The position numbers were made by a program, and so were the translations under genes. Below, in pieces: positions 20,883 to 33,144 of a stretch of 64,000 bases of DNA. This stretch comes from Chamaelirium japonicum. Its lineage: Eukaryota; Streptophyta; Magnoliopsida; Liliales; Melanthiaceae. The DNA lies in assembly GCA_947650365.1 (NCBI GenBank), contig OX393553.1, positions 72,045,729 to 72,109,728 of the forward strand. Reading direction: 5' to 3'. Position 1 is the first letter of the stretch. Each line of letters opens with the position of its first letter. The notes below the pieces were generated by a model, which worked only from the letters and a program-made list of their open reading frames with translations, did not search any database and was not told the DNA's origin.

Positions 20883-21488
20883 TGTGGGGGGAAATTTTCG
20901 AGCCGCCTTGATCGAGAATCCCACCCCACAGCCTTGATTGAATTGGATTGTTTATAGAGTTAGAGATTAGAAAGTTGAGAAGGAGAAAGATGACACATGG
21001 AGTTGTTGTCGAAGTTCGGTCTTACGACCTACGTCTCCGGGCGAGAGGTGCCACCTGATCTTCACTATAATATGAATATAAAGGGTTGAGCGTTCTCTCG
21101 ACAGGCCGAGAGAAGCTTCTTACGATGTATTTGCACGGAGCAATTAGAAGAGAAACAAGAAGAGGAGAATGGAGCTCTAGCACTTGCTCTGGAATCCTCC
21201 TCCTCTGATGGAATGACCAACCCCCTTCCTGGATGCCTTGGGGGTCCTTTTATAGCGTAGGCACGTGCCCGATATGGCAGTGATGACATGGCGCTGATGA
21301 CGTGGCACTGGTTCTGGGCCTCCTTGCTGGGCCCTTATTGGGCGGTTGTTCGGGCCCAATAAGGGGTAGGGCTTGATCTGCGAGCCTCGTAGAGTGGGCC
21401 CATGTGAGCCCAGTCGGGCTTACCCATTTGGGCCGTTGCGCGGGCCCATGCTGCTCTGATCTGGTCCGGTACAATTTTTGCACCCACA
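20883..21488 (-). repeat. 5' LTR of the gag-only element (promoter LTR)
   Basis: 606 bp with the same TGTGGG...CCCACA ends as its partner. A TATA-like CTATAAAAGG on the minus strand lies at about 21246-21255. Transcription from it would run through gag, the arrays and the NAC fragment in sense. Confidence 0.95.
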
Positions 21489-23482
21489 GTCACCTGGAAA
21501 GTGTGCTCGGGCTGATGCTGCTAGGCATCCTTTACTCCGTCTCCGACTTGGTCCGTGCGCCCGCTAACTGCCAAGTATTAAGCGTCATCGGACGCCGGTC
21601 TACTGGCACGCAAAACGGTGCACCAAACGGCACCGTCTTGGTTAGTCGACGTTGCTGACACCAAGTGTCCCACTAAGGTCTAATAGCAATGATTCGGCCA
21701 AATGGTCGTGACCGTGTCGGTCAATGACGGAATCGGCAAAGCCGATCACGATCGGGCTTGATTTGCCAAAGGACGTGTTTGCACGGGAATCGTACTAGTG
21801 ACCATCCTAGGTTGCTAAGTAGCACCTCGTTGCCGCTAACAGGGTCCGTCTCGTGCGCAAATGGCTATGCTAGGTGGTTTGGCCTGCATCGGTATCATCA
21901 ACTTGATACAAGCGTGACCCGAGGAGATCGGCCTGCTAACCACAAGTGTGGGCCCAAAGGGCTTGATCGACATCATGGGGAGGTCGGGGTTGGTGTGCCA
22001 AGCCACAACTTGGCGTTGCCAACTATCCAATTGCCAAATTTCCGCCAGGCTCGAGTACGGTTCGACAGCTTGCGCTAGGCTATGCCGGAACAAGGGTTGC
22101 CCTATGTCGGCTCTAGGCCGATTGCATAGCCGGTGTCCACCTGGCCGGCCGACAATGGCTGCCCCAATGGCGACCCAAGGGTAGTCGGATGCCACCGGGT
22201 GTTTGGTCGGGCTTGGTCAGCCTCCTTTGGTTGCACAACCGCTGGTCACCTGGCCGGCGGCTATGACCATGTCAAATCTAAGGCGACAGGGGCTGGTCGG
22301 ATTCGCACAGAGAAAGAAGAAAAGGCAGGGTTCGCGGTATTGGTTGCATAACCGTCGGCCATGTGGCCGGCTGCCGTGGCCATGATAAGATAAATAGGGC
22401 AAAGAGGGGGGCTTTTATCATCTGCTAGTCGACGTCAAAGCCGAGTCGGCCACCACAATGGGGGAAACGCGGGGGTCAAAGCGGTAGGTGGCTATCAGCC
22501 CATGGGGCCTGGTCGGGCTAGGTCGAGTGCTACCTATTGCATGGTTACCGACAACGAGGCCGTCGGCAACCATCGCAGCAAGGTGAGAAGGAGGGGTGGC
22601 ATGCAATGAGTCGGCTCGTCGGCTGGTTTCAACGGTACAAAAGAGAGAAAAAAACAGGGGAAAGGAGGGGAGGTGGCCGACCTGGTGCAGGGGGTCATCG
22701 GCTGTGGCTCCTCTTCCGGCCGGCAACGTTCCGGCTGTCATGCCACACACACAGCAAGAGGGAGAGGAGAGAGAGAGAGATCGGATGGAAAAGAGAGAGG
22801 GAGAATCGGAGAAGATGAAGAAGGGGACCAGATAGGGGTGAGGGGTTTGGACTGAGGAAGGGGGGAGAGGGGGAGTGGGGCAGGGGCGTTAAAGGGAAGG
22901 GAGGGGCGGCCGCCAGTGGGGTAGGGGTCAAGGAAGGGGGGCAGTCGACTTAGGGTCTAGGGGCGGCTGCTGGTAGGGGGCCTAGGGGCGGGCTTAGGGT
23001 CAAGGAGGGCGGCGGCGGTTGGTATGATGGGATGGAGGTGGCGGCGGCCGGCAGTGAGGTCAAAAAGGGGAGGCGACGGGCGGCTGCCGGGCTCAGGGTC
23101 AAGGAGGGCGGCGGCTCGTAGGGGGCGGTGGCTTAGGGTCTAGGGGGGCTGGGTCGGATCGAGTTTGGGGGAGAGAGGGAGAGAGATCGGGGAGATGGGG
23201 GAGAAGAGAGGAAAATAGAGAGAGAGATGAGAGATGAGAGGGGACGGGTCGGGGTTTGGGGTTCGGGTTTGGGCTGGGGTCGGGTTCGGGTATGGGTTTA
23301 GGTTTTATTAGATTTTTTTTTCTCTTCTTTCTTTCTTTCATTCTTTTTCTTTTTTCGTCTGATTTTGCCCGCGCCGCGCCTGACTCAACCTCGACTCACG
23401 TCGAGACGTGCCGGCGCGCGAACCTCGCTGACTCCGACAGACCCGCCATAGTAAAATAATAGTAAAAAAAATGGTTGTTACA

Positions 23483-23495
23483 TCCTATCCACCTT
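23483..23495 (-). other. Polypurine tract of the chromovirus
   Basis: AAGGTGGATAGGA on the minus strand immediately precedes the TGTAACA start of the 3' LTR. Confidence 0.75.
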
Positions 23496-23527
23496 AATAG
23501 AATTTTCGTCCCGAAAATTAAATAACA

Positions 23528-25069
23528 CTAGTCATCAAACAAAGATGGGTACAGGGATCGCATCGCAGACTCAAGCTCCCAAGTAGCTTCCTCCTCACTG
23601 CAGTGCTGCCACTGCACTTTCACCATGGGGATGGTCTTCGTGCGAAGCACTCGATCCTCGCTAGCCAGAACCCTGATCGGTTGCTCCTCATAGAATGCAT
23701 CTGAACTAAGTGTCAGACCCTGCCAATCCCGCACGTGGGACGGGTCCGGCTCATACCTTCGAAGCATCGACATATGGAAGACACCGTGGACGCTCGAGAG
23801 CTGTGGAGGCAGCGCCAGCCGATATGCTACCTCACTAACTCTCTCCAAGATCTCGAAGGGGTCGATGAATCTCGGAGCCAACTTTCCTTTCTTCCCAAAC
23901 CTCGTGATGCCTCGACGAGGGGAAACCTTCAAGAAGACATAGTCTCCAATGGTGAACTCGAGCGGGCATCGATGTACATCAGCATAGCTCTTCTGTTGAC
24001 TCTACGCTGCTCGAAGTCGCTCCTTGATCAGCTGGATCTTCTCCGTCGTCTCCTGAACGAGCTCCGGTCCTGAAAGGCTTCGCTCTCCTACTTCCGCCCA
24101 ACAAAGAGATGACCGACACAGCCTCCCGTACAAGGCCTCATAGGGGGCCATACCGATGCTGGCTTGGTGGCTATTTTTTTAGGCGAAGTCTACAAGAGGT
24201 AGATGCTCCTCCCAACTACCTCCAAAATCCACAGAACATGTCCGTAACATATCCTCCAGAATTTGAATCGTCCTCTCGGACTAGCCATCTGTCTAAGGGT
24301 GGAAGACTGTGCTAAAACTGAGCTCAGTCCCCAAGGCTGTCTGCAGGCTCTCCCAAAAGTGAGAAACAAACCAAGGATCTCAATCTGAGACGATGGAAAT
24401 TGGAACTCCATGCAGTCTAACAATCTCCCTCATGTACAGCTTTACCCGGTCGATAAACGTCATCGTCGTCTGCATAGGAAGAAAGTGCGCCGACTTCGTC
24501 AGTCTGTCCACGATCACCCAAACAGAGTCATGCCTGTTCTGGGTCAAAGGCAACCCCGAAACGAAGTCCATCGTAATATGCTTCCATTTCCACTCAGCTA
24601 CTGGGAGTGGCTGCAGCAATCCATCCGGTCTTTAGTGCTCAGCCTTGACTTGCTGACAAGTTAGACATCTGGACACGAAGGCGGCCACATCCCACTTCAT
24701 GCCCTTCCACCAGAACTGCCTCCGCAAGTCGTGATACATCTTAGTGCTGCCGGGGTGCACCGAGAATCTAGATCGATGCGCCTCTGATAGCACCTCCTCT
24801 CGAAACTGCACATCAGTGGGAAGACATAACCTCATCTGGAACCTCAGACCTCCATTAGCATCGACTGACCAGTCTGGAATAGAGTCCCCACTATCGCACC
24901 ATGCTCTCATCTCCTCTAGCTCTGAATCCAACCTCTGTACTGCAATCACCTTCTGAAGTAGGCTGGGTTGTACTCGTATGATGCGCAACACGGTACGAGA
25001 AGTCTCCCACTGAACCCATAAATCAAAGCCTTCTATCGTAGCCAAAAAATCATGTCGATCTATCAACAA
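23528..25069 (-). pseudogene. Chromovirus integrase with chromodomain, decayed
   Basis: Integrase inserts the DNA copy; the chromodomain steers it toward chromatin. From 25069 leftward the frame shows the zinc-binding region (AHRSRFSVHPGSTKMYHDLR, then CLTCQQVK near 24640). The catalytic core follows, with WKHITMDFVSGLPLT near 24585-24550, then DRLTKSAHFLP. The C-terminal part has GKKGKLAPRFIDPFEI and VFHMSMLRRYEPD. At about 23640-23528 comes a chromodomain-like end with VKVQWQHCSEEEATWE. Several in-frame stops interrupt it, for example after KAEH near 24634 where a CAA codon has become TAA, and others between 24370 and 23990. No protein can be made. Confidence 0.9.
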
Positions 25070-25276
25070 TCTGGCAAGCTAGCTACGGGACTTTCGGCTA
25101 AGGGCATCTGCAACAACATTCGCTTTACCAGGATGGTAAAAGAGCGAATAGTTGAAGTCCTTCAGGACTTCAATCCGCCTTCTCTGTTGCATGTTCAGAT
25201 CCTTCTAACTCACGATATACCACAGGCTCTTGTGATCGCAATACATCTTAAACTCCTCACCATACAGGTAATGCCT

Positions 25277-26400
25277 CTAGATCTTCAAAGCGAGGACCAC
25301 TGCTGCCAGCTCTAGGTCATGGGTGGGATAATTTTTCTCGTGAGTCTTCAGTTGTCTTGAGGCGTATGCAACCACTTTGCCGTCCTGCATCAGAACTGCT
25401 CCAAGCCCCATCAGCGAGGTGTCGGTGAAGACCACATAGCCCTTACTGCTAGCTGGAATCATCAGCACTGGGGTCGAAGTAAGACGCCGCTTCAACTCTC
25501 GGAAGGACTTCTCACAATCTTCCGACCACTCGAACTTAACACCCTTCTTAGTTAGACAGGTGAGAGGTGCAGTTAGACGCGAGAATCCCTCCACAAAGCG
25601 TCGGTAGTAGCCTGCTAGCCCCAAGAAACTCTTGATCTCGAAGACATTCCTTGGCTGCTCTTAGTCCATAACAGCCTTTATCTTTGCTAGATCCACCGAG
25701 ATACCTTTCTTCGAGACAACGTGTCCGAGGAACTTCACCTCCTGCATCCAGAACTCACACTTACTGAGCTTGTCATACAGTTGGTGATCTCTGAGGGTCT
25801 GCAATACTACGCTCAATTGCTTCCGATGATCTTCCTCCGTCTTGGAGTAAATGAGGACATCATCCACAAATACTAACATAAATCTGTCCAAGAACATGCT
25901 GAAGACGTGGTTCATCAGATCCATAAATGCTGCAGGAGTGTTCGTCAGACCGAAGGGCATGACTAAGAACTCATAGTGCCTGTATCGCGTCCAAAACGCT
26001 GTCTTCGGAATATCCTCTACCCTCACAGCCAGCTGGTGATATCCAGTCCTCAGATCAATCTTCGAGAAGCAACAAGCACCCTTCAGCTGATCGAACTGAT
26101 CCTCTATCCGCGGCAATGGGTACTTGTTCATTATTGTGAGGCTATTCAGCTTGCGATAATCGATGCAAAGCCTCTTTGTCCCATCCTTCTTCTGAGCTAA
26201 CAGGACCGGGACTCCCCAAGGAGATATGCTGGGACGAATAAAGCCTCAGTCAAGTAACTCTTCCAACTGGGTCTTCAGCTCCTTTAGCTCAGCAGGAGCT
26301 ATTCGGTACGGAGCAATCGAGACCGGTGCTGCTCCCGGTACCATATCTATAGCAAACTCGACCTCCCGAGGTAGAGGTAAGCCTGGGAGCTCATTTGGGA
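25277..26400 (-). pseudogene. Chromovirus reverse transcriptase and RNase H, decayed
   Basis: The core reads [16 protein letters not shown] from 26131, with [30 protein letters not shown] and the catalytic FVDD at 25859-25870. The connection follows ([14 protein letters not shown]) and then [13 protein letters not shown] from about 25618. RNase H has [15 protein letters not shown] and [12 protein letters not shown]. Stops separate the segments, for example near 25661 and 26250, mostly changes that fit C-to-T decay. The family copies element RNA into DNA and removes the RNA strand. Confidence 0.92.
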
Positions 26401-26620
26401 AGACGTTTGGGAACTCACGAACCATCGGCGGGAGTACTACTGGGTTCCCATCTCAATCCCTGCTCGGTAGCTATGCCAGTAAGTTGAGGGAGATCTGCTG
26501 CAGCGGTACCGAGCACAGAACCTTCTGTTTGTCTTCTATAAAGTAGAAGACCTCGCTTCCCGGAGGTGAGAAGGTGACCTTCCTCGAGAAGCAGTCGAGG
26601 GTAACATGGTAAGCCGACAT

Positions 26621-27288
26621 CTAGTCTATCCCTAGCAACACGTCCACTCCTCCCAAGTCTAAGATAATTAGGTCAGCCGAGAGCTCCTTATCTCCAATAA
26701 GAATAATGCAGTCTCGGCAGACCCGGTCCACATCAGTACTCACCCCGAGCGGTGAAAACACCGACAGAGTGTGATCCAATGGGACCGACTCCAGTTCCAA
26801 AGTTTTGACAAAACTAGGGACAATATAGGAATGCATGGACCCACTGTCGAAAAGAACGTGGGTTAGGGTCGAGAAGACGGGGAGGGTGCCTAACAATAGC
26901 GAAGGAATGTAAGAGACTAAGCTAGCTAATAACCAGTACTAGTACTAACAAGTCTCAAAGAAATCAAAGGCAGTAAAGCAGCTACGACTAAGAATTGAAC
27001 TACTAAGTTCAAGGTTACCTTCGATCGCTCCCCCCGAAGCCTCTGGGTCTTGACCGACCAACAAGTATGCCCTGCCCTGGGCCTGATTGCCTCCTCCGCT
27101 CTGACGAGGAAAAGGCCTCTGCTGCTGTGGTTGGGGAGGACACTGCTGTTGAACTCTCTACGGGGGCCTCTGCTGCTGCACAGGTGGTGACGGCAGTGCA
27201 GGCCTGAGAGGTAGAGCTGGTAGAAGCGGCTGCCGACGAAGCTGTGGGCAGATCCTCTTCAGATGCTCTAACGAGCCACACTGGAAAC
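26621..27288 (-). pseudogene. Chromovirus gag C-terminus and protease, decayed
   Basis: The right end continues the gag zinc knuckle that Copia-1 interrupted (CG, H and C residues at 27280-27245), followed by a Gln/Pro-rich tail. Protease begins near 26896 with the active-site LFDSGS; the Asp-Ser-Gly triplet is at 26840-26848. It ends with GGVDVLLGID, a typical second strand of this aspartic protease. Stops lie near 26950 and 27160. The protease would cut the Gag-Pol polyprotein. Confidence 0.85.
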
Positions 27289-29133
27289 TGTTGGAATTGG
27301 GTTCCGCTAATCAGAGTCGCAGCGGAAGCAAAAGAAAGATCCAAAGATCATACAGTGTATGTTTCATTACAATTCGTGATACAAAACAATCTACATGCAA
27401 ATCTACGATCGTAGCATATGTGCGGACATCCTAGAGGCATACAACGATCTACGGAAGACATGCATGTATCTACTTAGATGTTTAGATTCATCATACCTTA
27501 TGGATCTATGATCCGGAGATTACGGAACGATGAAGAACCGCACTTGAATCGTAAGGGAAACTGTCAGATAGCACCTTGTCCTTTGCGAATTGAAGAATCC
27601 TCGAAATCCCGTCTCTGAGTGCAGGGATTACGAGCCGAGGAGGAATCCGTTGCGAGGACGATGGCGAGCCGCGAGATTTTCTCCTCCTCTTTCTCCTTTC
27701 TTCCTTCTCCTTCCTTCCTCTTCCTTCTCCCTTCTTCTTCCTCTCTTTTCCTTGATCGAAACCACAAAGGAGGAGACTAGGGGTCGAATTTTTGGAGGGG
27801 AGGGAGTCGGATTTAGGTCTTCCGGGTGTCTATCGTGAAGTCCGGATGAAAACGCCCTTCACGAAAAGCGGAAAACTAAAAGTGAGACTGAGTGAGGTGC
27901 GCTACTCGGAATCGAGTTCCGTCAGCACCTGTAAGCTCCTGGAATTATTCCGCTTATTTTAAGATCCATATTCAATATGTTCTGAGCCATATTTCAGTAT
28001 TTACCAAAATACCCCTACGGCCCGTAACACATGTGAATTAGGTTCTTTGGCTCCGGGTTTGCGCTCCATCGTGCTACTTCGCATCCAACGTATCCAACTA
28101 GGTCGAGGAACAATTCCTATATGCAACGATAGGGTGGAACCTTCAAGGTTCGGGATCTCTAGCTCCAACCGGATCCCTGATTAACTGTTCCAGTGACACA
28201 CCGAAAGTTCCGTTAATCAGCCCTAATCCGATTAACCCGCGTAGCCACCCAGAGTGTAACGCGAGTTGAACTCTAGTGATCCTAAACTTATGTTACTCCC
28301 TCGTAACCCTGTTCTCTACTATACTCCGATAATCCTTAGTCCCTCCTATTACTGGTGCCATGATACGACTCGGGCGGTGGGGAGCACCGTCAGATCCTGA
28401 TCGATCATCTGACTAGGGTTTGCTGACTTGTCATCTATAACACCACACACCTTCCGGTGCTATGCCTATCATCCGGAACATTGTCAGTTATAATGACAAC
28501 CACCAGGCCTGGGTTAACTGTGTGGACAGATTGACTCATCAAAACGCACCCATCCAACACTGGACGTCGGATAACCTGTAGGGATTATATGTCACTCAAG
28601 CGCTAGCCGGGTAACCCAACGTACCGTGGTATTGGACTATGGAAGGTCCGCACATGTTGGCACATCAAAGCACCACACAACTGGTTGGCCCAGTGAACAT
28701 GGTCCCTCAGGGTTAAGGACAAATTATCTATAGTAGTAAGACGGTTTCTGCACCAGTGTCTGAATCACTGAACTGTGCACCGTCTTGGTTCCTGTTCAAC
28801 ATGATCATCGTGCTTGGTCAGGTGAATGGGAACCCCACATTCCCGTGGTGGAGACTTCACTACATCCTCTACCTGCCAATAGCTTATTCTCGGTGAAACG
28901 ACCAGCATCACCAAAGCTGTGAACTAGTTCTAGGTCTACACAGAACTGGTCCACTGGGTCTCCCAAGCATGGATCCTCCATGCGCCTCAGTGGCCTACTG
29001 TGTTCCCTAGGGTCCTTTTATTATATAAGAATTATCATATACCATAGTAGTATTCTAATTAAAGCAATAACCAAAGTCATCTTTATTAATGTTAATACAG
29101 AAAATTCACGCTAAGGACACACGAGCTACAACA
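27289..29133 (-). repeat. Copia-1 3' LTR
   Basis: 1845 bp, TGTTGTAGCTC...CCAACA on the minus strand. It aligns end to end with 35052-36893; in a stretch of about 140 bp that I compared there were about ten differences, nearly all transitions. Confidence 0.95.
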
Positions 29134-29144
29134 ATCTCTCACTT
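29134..29144 (-). other. Copia-1 polypurine tract
   Basis: AAGTGAGAGAT on the minus strand directly before the 3' LTR. Confidence 0.7.
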
Positions 29145-29147
29145 AGC

Positions 29148-30720
29148 CTAGCGGGAAACAACAGTCTTAACTCCCATGGCATCCACGTGCTTCTCAAAAG
29201 CCTTGGTCTGTAACGCCTTTGTGAAAGGGTCCGCCATGTTATTTGCAGACGCTACCTGAGTCACTGCAACCTCTCCTCGCTTCTGCAAGTCCTGGATAAT
29301 GTAGTATTTCCGCTCGATATGCTTGCTCTTCTGGTGATATCTTGGCTCCTTGGATTGTGCTACCGCTCCACTATTGTCACAGTAAAGGATAATAGGATCT
29401 TGAGCTCCCGGTACGCATCCTAAGTTCGTGAGGAACTTCTTGAGCCACACCGCCTCCTTAGCTGCTTCGCACGCCGCAACGTACTCAGCCTCTGTCGTCG
29501 AATCCGTGATGCATCTCTGCTTCACGATCCTCCAACTGACAATTTCTCCTCCTAATGAAAACACAAACCCTGACGTCGATCTCTTGGATTCCGGATCTGA
29601 CGCAAAGTCAGAATCCGTATATCCAATCGGCATCAGTTCCTGTGAAGAGTAAACTAACTCATAATTTCTCATCCTACGGAGATACTTGAGTATACTTTTC
29701 ACAGTAGTCTAGTGCCCTGGACCCAGATTTGACTAATACCTGCCCATCATGCCTACTATATAGCATATATCTGGTCTCGTGCACTGCATGGCATACATCA
29801 GACTCCCTACAGCCGAAGCATAAAGTATCTTCTGCATCTCTGCCCTTCCCTCATGAGTCTTAGGACCCTGATCCTTGGACAATTTCATTCCATGTCTGAA
29901 TGGAACCAGTCCCTTCTTGGAGTTGTGCATACTAAATCTGACCAAGATAGTATCTATGTAGGCTGACTGTGACAGCGAGAGAATCTTGCTCTGGCGATCT
30001 TGAGTTACTTTGATCCCCAGAACATAACTCACTTCACCCAGGTCTTTCATGTCAAATTGAGAGGATAACCACACCTTTCACTGTAGACAACGTTCCAACA
30101 TCGTTTCCGATGAGCAGGATATCGTCTACGTAAAGCACTAGAAAAACTACTACAGTCTTATCGCTCCTTTTATAAACACATGGTTCATCCACGTTCTGTT
30201 CAAATCCATAAGACTGGATAGCCTGATCAAAACGCATGTTCCAGCTTCTGGATGCTTGCTTCAGTCCATAAATGGACCTTTGCAACTTGCACACCAGACC
30301 TTCCCGACCTTTTGCGACAAAACCTGGAGGCTGAGACATGTAGATGTCTTTTTCCAAATCCCCGTTGAGGAATGCGGTCTTGACGTTAATTTGTCAGATC
30401 TCCCAATCATAATGGGCTGCAATGGACAAGAGGATCCGGATAGACTTAAGCATAGCCACTGGCGAAAAGGTTTCGTCATAGTCGATCCCTTCTCACTGGG
30501 TATAACCCTTAGCGACTAGTCTAGCTTTGTAAGTCTCAACGGTACCATCCGGACCTCTTTTCCTTTTGTATACCCACTTATACCCAATAGGTTTAATGTT
30601 GTGAGGTGGTGTTACAAGTGTCTAGACCGAGTTTTGGGACATCAATGTCAGTTCTGCCTCTATGGCTTCCTGCCATGCTGTATGGTTAGTGGATACCATC
30701 GCTTTGTCATAGTTCAGAGG
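29148..30720 (-). pseudogene. Copia-1 reverse transcriptase and RNase H, broken
   Basis: RT has the phrases DIYMSQPPGF and [13 protein letters not shown] and the catalytic YVDD at 30121-30132. A one-base insertion near 30075, compared with the same place in Copia-2, shifts the frame, after which RT continues as [20 protein letters not shown]. RNase H (29702-29148) is open for 184 residues with YTDSDFASD, TTEAEYVAAC and YCDNSGAV carrying its acidic residues, and ends at a stop at 29148. Further stops lie near 30520 and 30600. Confidence 0.92.
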
Positions 30721-30729
30721 ATCATTCTC

Positions 30730-31849
30730 CTAAAACTCCGGATCAACCATAAAGGTTTCTCCAATGTATCTATCAGGAGCACCTATGGTCCTCCCACTGC
30801 AACGAACCTGCGGTGGTTCCATAGGAGTCGATTCTACAGTATTGTTAATCTTAGTGGTATCGGCTCCCACTACGTTTTCTGTCTGTGTACTCCCATCAGT
30901 ACCAAGCAATTCTTCAAGAACTACTTTACTGGTGGGCTTATGGTCTATTAAATAATCCTGCTCCAGGAATACGGCGTTCGTCGAGACGATAACCTTTCTA
31001 TCCTCAGGATCATAAAATAGACCACCCTTTGTCCCTTTTGGATACCCAACGAACAGACATACCTTAGTTTTTAACTCTATCTTATCTCGCTTATCCTTTC
31101 GCACATGTGCTGGACAACCCCAAATCCTAAAGTGCTGTAGGCTTGGCTTTCGCTTCAACCACAGCTCCCAAGGAGTTAAGGGTTACTGACTTTGATGGAA
31201 CAAAGTTTAAAGTATATGCTGCCGTCTCTAGGGCATATCCCCAAAAACTAGGTGGCAATGTTGCATAACTCATCATAGTCCGAACCATGTCTAACAAAGT
31301 TCGGTTTCTCCTCTCAGATACACCGTTCTGTTGTGGTGTCCCTAGTGCAGTCAACTGGGATATAATCCCATGCTCACGCAGGTACCCAATAAATTCATCC
31401 GATAGGTATTCGCCTCCTCGATCCGATCGAAAAGACTTGATACTTTTACCCGTCTGCTTTTCTGCTTCAGCTCTGAACTCCTTGAACTTATCAAAGGATT
31501 CAGACTTTCGCCGCATTAGGTATATATATCCAACCCTCGAGTGATCATCCGTGAAGGTGATGAAATACTCGAAGCCTCCTATGGCACGGACACTTATGGG
31601 CCCACATACATCAGTGTATACCAACTCCAATACCTCCTTAGATCTGCTACCTTTGGCTCGGAAAGACCTTTTAGTCATCTTGCCTTCCAAGCAAGACTCA
31701 CACGTCGGTAGGCTTTCTGAAACATTTGGACTTAAGAGTCCTACCTTAACCAACCTGTGAATCCTGTCTGAGGCTATGTGTCCAAGCCTTAGATGCCAAA
31801 GGAGTATTGGATTATCTGAGGGATTTTTCCTTTTAGATGAATTAATCAC
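30730..31849 (-). pseudogene. Copia-1 integrase, frameshifted
   Basis: The zinc-binding part (HLRLGHIASDRIHRL, then CESCLEGK) starts near 31800. The catalytic core has YTDVCGPISV and SDRGGEYLSDEF, followed by GTPQQNGVSERRNRTLLDMV. A shift of frame near 31180 separates this from the C-terminal part, which resumes as LQHFRIWGCPAHVRKDKRDK and ends with the SGR...PDRY stretch. Integrase joins element DNA to the host chromosome; this copy cannot. Confidence 0.9.
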
Positions 31850-31890
31850 ACAAGCTTCAGTTATGTTATCCTGCTTATGATTGGAGTTAA

Positions 31891-33102
31891 TTACATAGAG
31901 ACCATTCTGTATCTTTCCTTACAAACAAAGGAATCATTCAATTTAATTGACACACCAGAAGCATCAAATAAAACTGAAAAACCTTCATTATTCAATAAGG
32001 AAATAGAAATTAAATTACGTCTCAAGGACGGTACATAAAGTATGTCTCTAAGTAATAAACTTCTTCCATCAAGGAACTGCAAGATGACATCTCCAACTGC
32101 TTCAGCCTCTGCTACGGCCTCAGTTCCCATGCTTAGGATTATCTCCCCATCACCCAGTTTTCTTGTCTCTTTGAACCCCTGCAAATTATTGCAAGCATGG
32201 TTAGTGGAACCAGAATCCACAATCCATGAGACTGGAGAACAACTGGATGCTACTAGGGATTCCACTATATGGATTTGAGATATACCTGTCTCAGCCTTCT
32301 TGGGAGCCACGCGGCAGTCGCCCTTCCAGTGCCCATTCTTGCCGTATCGGAAACATTTTCCTTTGGGCTTCGTCGGACCATTCTGCTTAGGAACCTGCAA
32401 CTGCACCTGGCCCATCTCCACGGGCTACTTAGACTTTCTTTTCTGAAACTTGCCCTTGGCTTTCAGAGAAGAATTCCGATCCACGTTTAGGGATTGGGCT
32501 CCTGCCTTCATCCCGTCCTCTACCGCCTGGAGCGCCGCTAGGAGCTCTGCGTTAGACATCTCCAACCGGTTAAGGTTGAAGTTGGTAACGAAGCCCTCAA
32601 ACGCTCCTGACAGAGACGTGAGGAAAATGTCGGTCTAGATCTCTGCATCCAAGATGATATCGAAGGAACCAAGCTCGTTCACATAGCCAAACAACTTCAG
32701 CATCTGATCCCGAACTAAAGTCCCCTATGCCATCTTCGTGGATACCAATTTCTTGATGGTCAGGTAACGAGTTACCCGACTATGACCCTCGAACATTTCC
32801 TTCAGGTAGAGCATCATGTCTGAAGCAAAGGCCATGTCTTCGACTTGCTTCTGAAGGACGGTCTGCAAGGATGCCACAATGTAGCACTTGCACATCTTAT
32901 CAGCATCTAGCCAGTCTTTCCATTCCTTTAACTGGGTCTCAGTTGCACTTGGTCCCGGCATGGCCGATTGAGGGGTACTTAGGGTAATTATGTGTTTGCC
33001 AACCCTTAGGACGAGCATTAGGTTACGCTTCCAGTCCTCGTAGTTTGGTCCCGTAAGTTTGTTATCATTAAGTATGGAGGCAAGGGGGTCGAGCTTGGTC
33101 AT
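31891..33102 (-). pseudogene. Copia-1 gag and protease, decayed
   Basis: Gag most likely starts at Met 33102 (MTKLDPLASILNDNKLTGPN), matching the start of Copia-2. It carries MMLYLKEMFEGHSRVTRYL and is interrupted by stops near 32730, 32637 and 32425. The zinc knuckle at 32314-32355 has lost its second Cys (CFRYGKNGHWKGDC, a TGC-to-TAC change). Protease shows WIVDSGSTNHAC, with the catalytic DSG near 32220. The 1.9 kb between this and the primer site has no frame of note. Confidence 0.88.
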
Positions 33103-33144
33103 GATTTCTATAAATAATGGTTTAAAGCAATAGTTAGGGTCCAC

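Larger units (their letters stand above)
12502..21488 (-). mobile_element. Gag-only LTR retrotransposon with captured NAC fragment
   Basis: A complete 8987-bp element on the minus strand. Identical-length LTRs lie at 12502-13107 and 20883-21488, with TGTGGG...CCCACA ends. Target duplication GTCAC flanks it at 12497-12501 and 21489-21493, and the empty site survives at 50115-50119. Its order, read right to left, is: primer site, 550-codon gag, 107-bp array, 67-bp array, 116-bp hairpin array, captured GC-rich segment with a NAC fragment, 143-bp array, purine tract. There is no protease, reverse transcriptase or integrase. The gag sequence is of the Tat/Ogre/Retand type of Ty3/gypsy. I count about seven LTR mismatches in 606 bp, so the insertion is recent. 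It must have been mobilised by proteins supplied in trans. Confidence 0.95.
10328..23482 (-). repeat. Chromovirus 3' LTR, split by a gag-only element
   Basis: LTR sequence occupies 10328-12501 and 21489-23482, about 4.16 kb once the 12502-21488 element and one copy of its GTCAC duplication are set aside. It matches 48218-54339 throughout. The uninterrupted counterpart of the break is at 50115-50119. Relative to its partner it lacks about 70 bp (present at 50208-50278) and has about 90 bp extra near 22140-22232. It holds a large foldback element in its TA tract. Short ORFs here are not genes. Confidence 0.93.

Noticed and set aside
21758-22835. Frames of 60-110 codons on both strands
   Set aside because: They lie inside the chromovirus LTR and are broken in the homologous LTR at 52864-53700.
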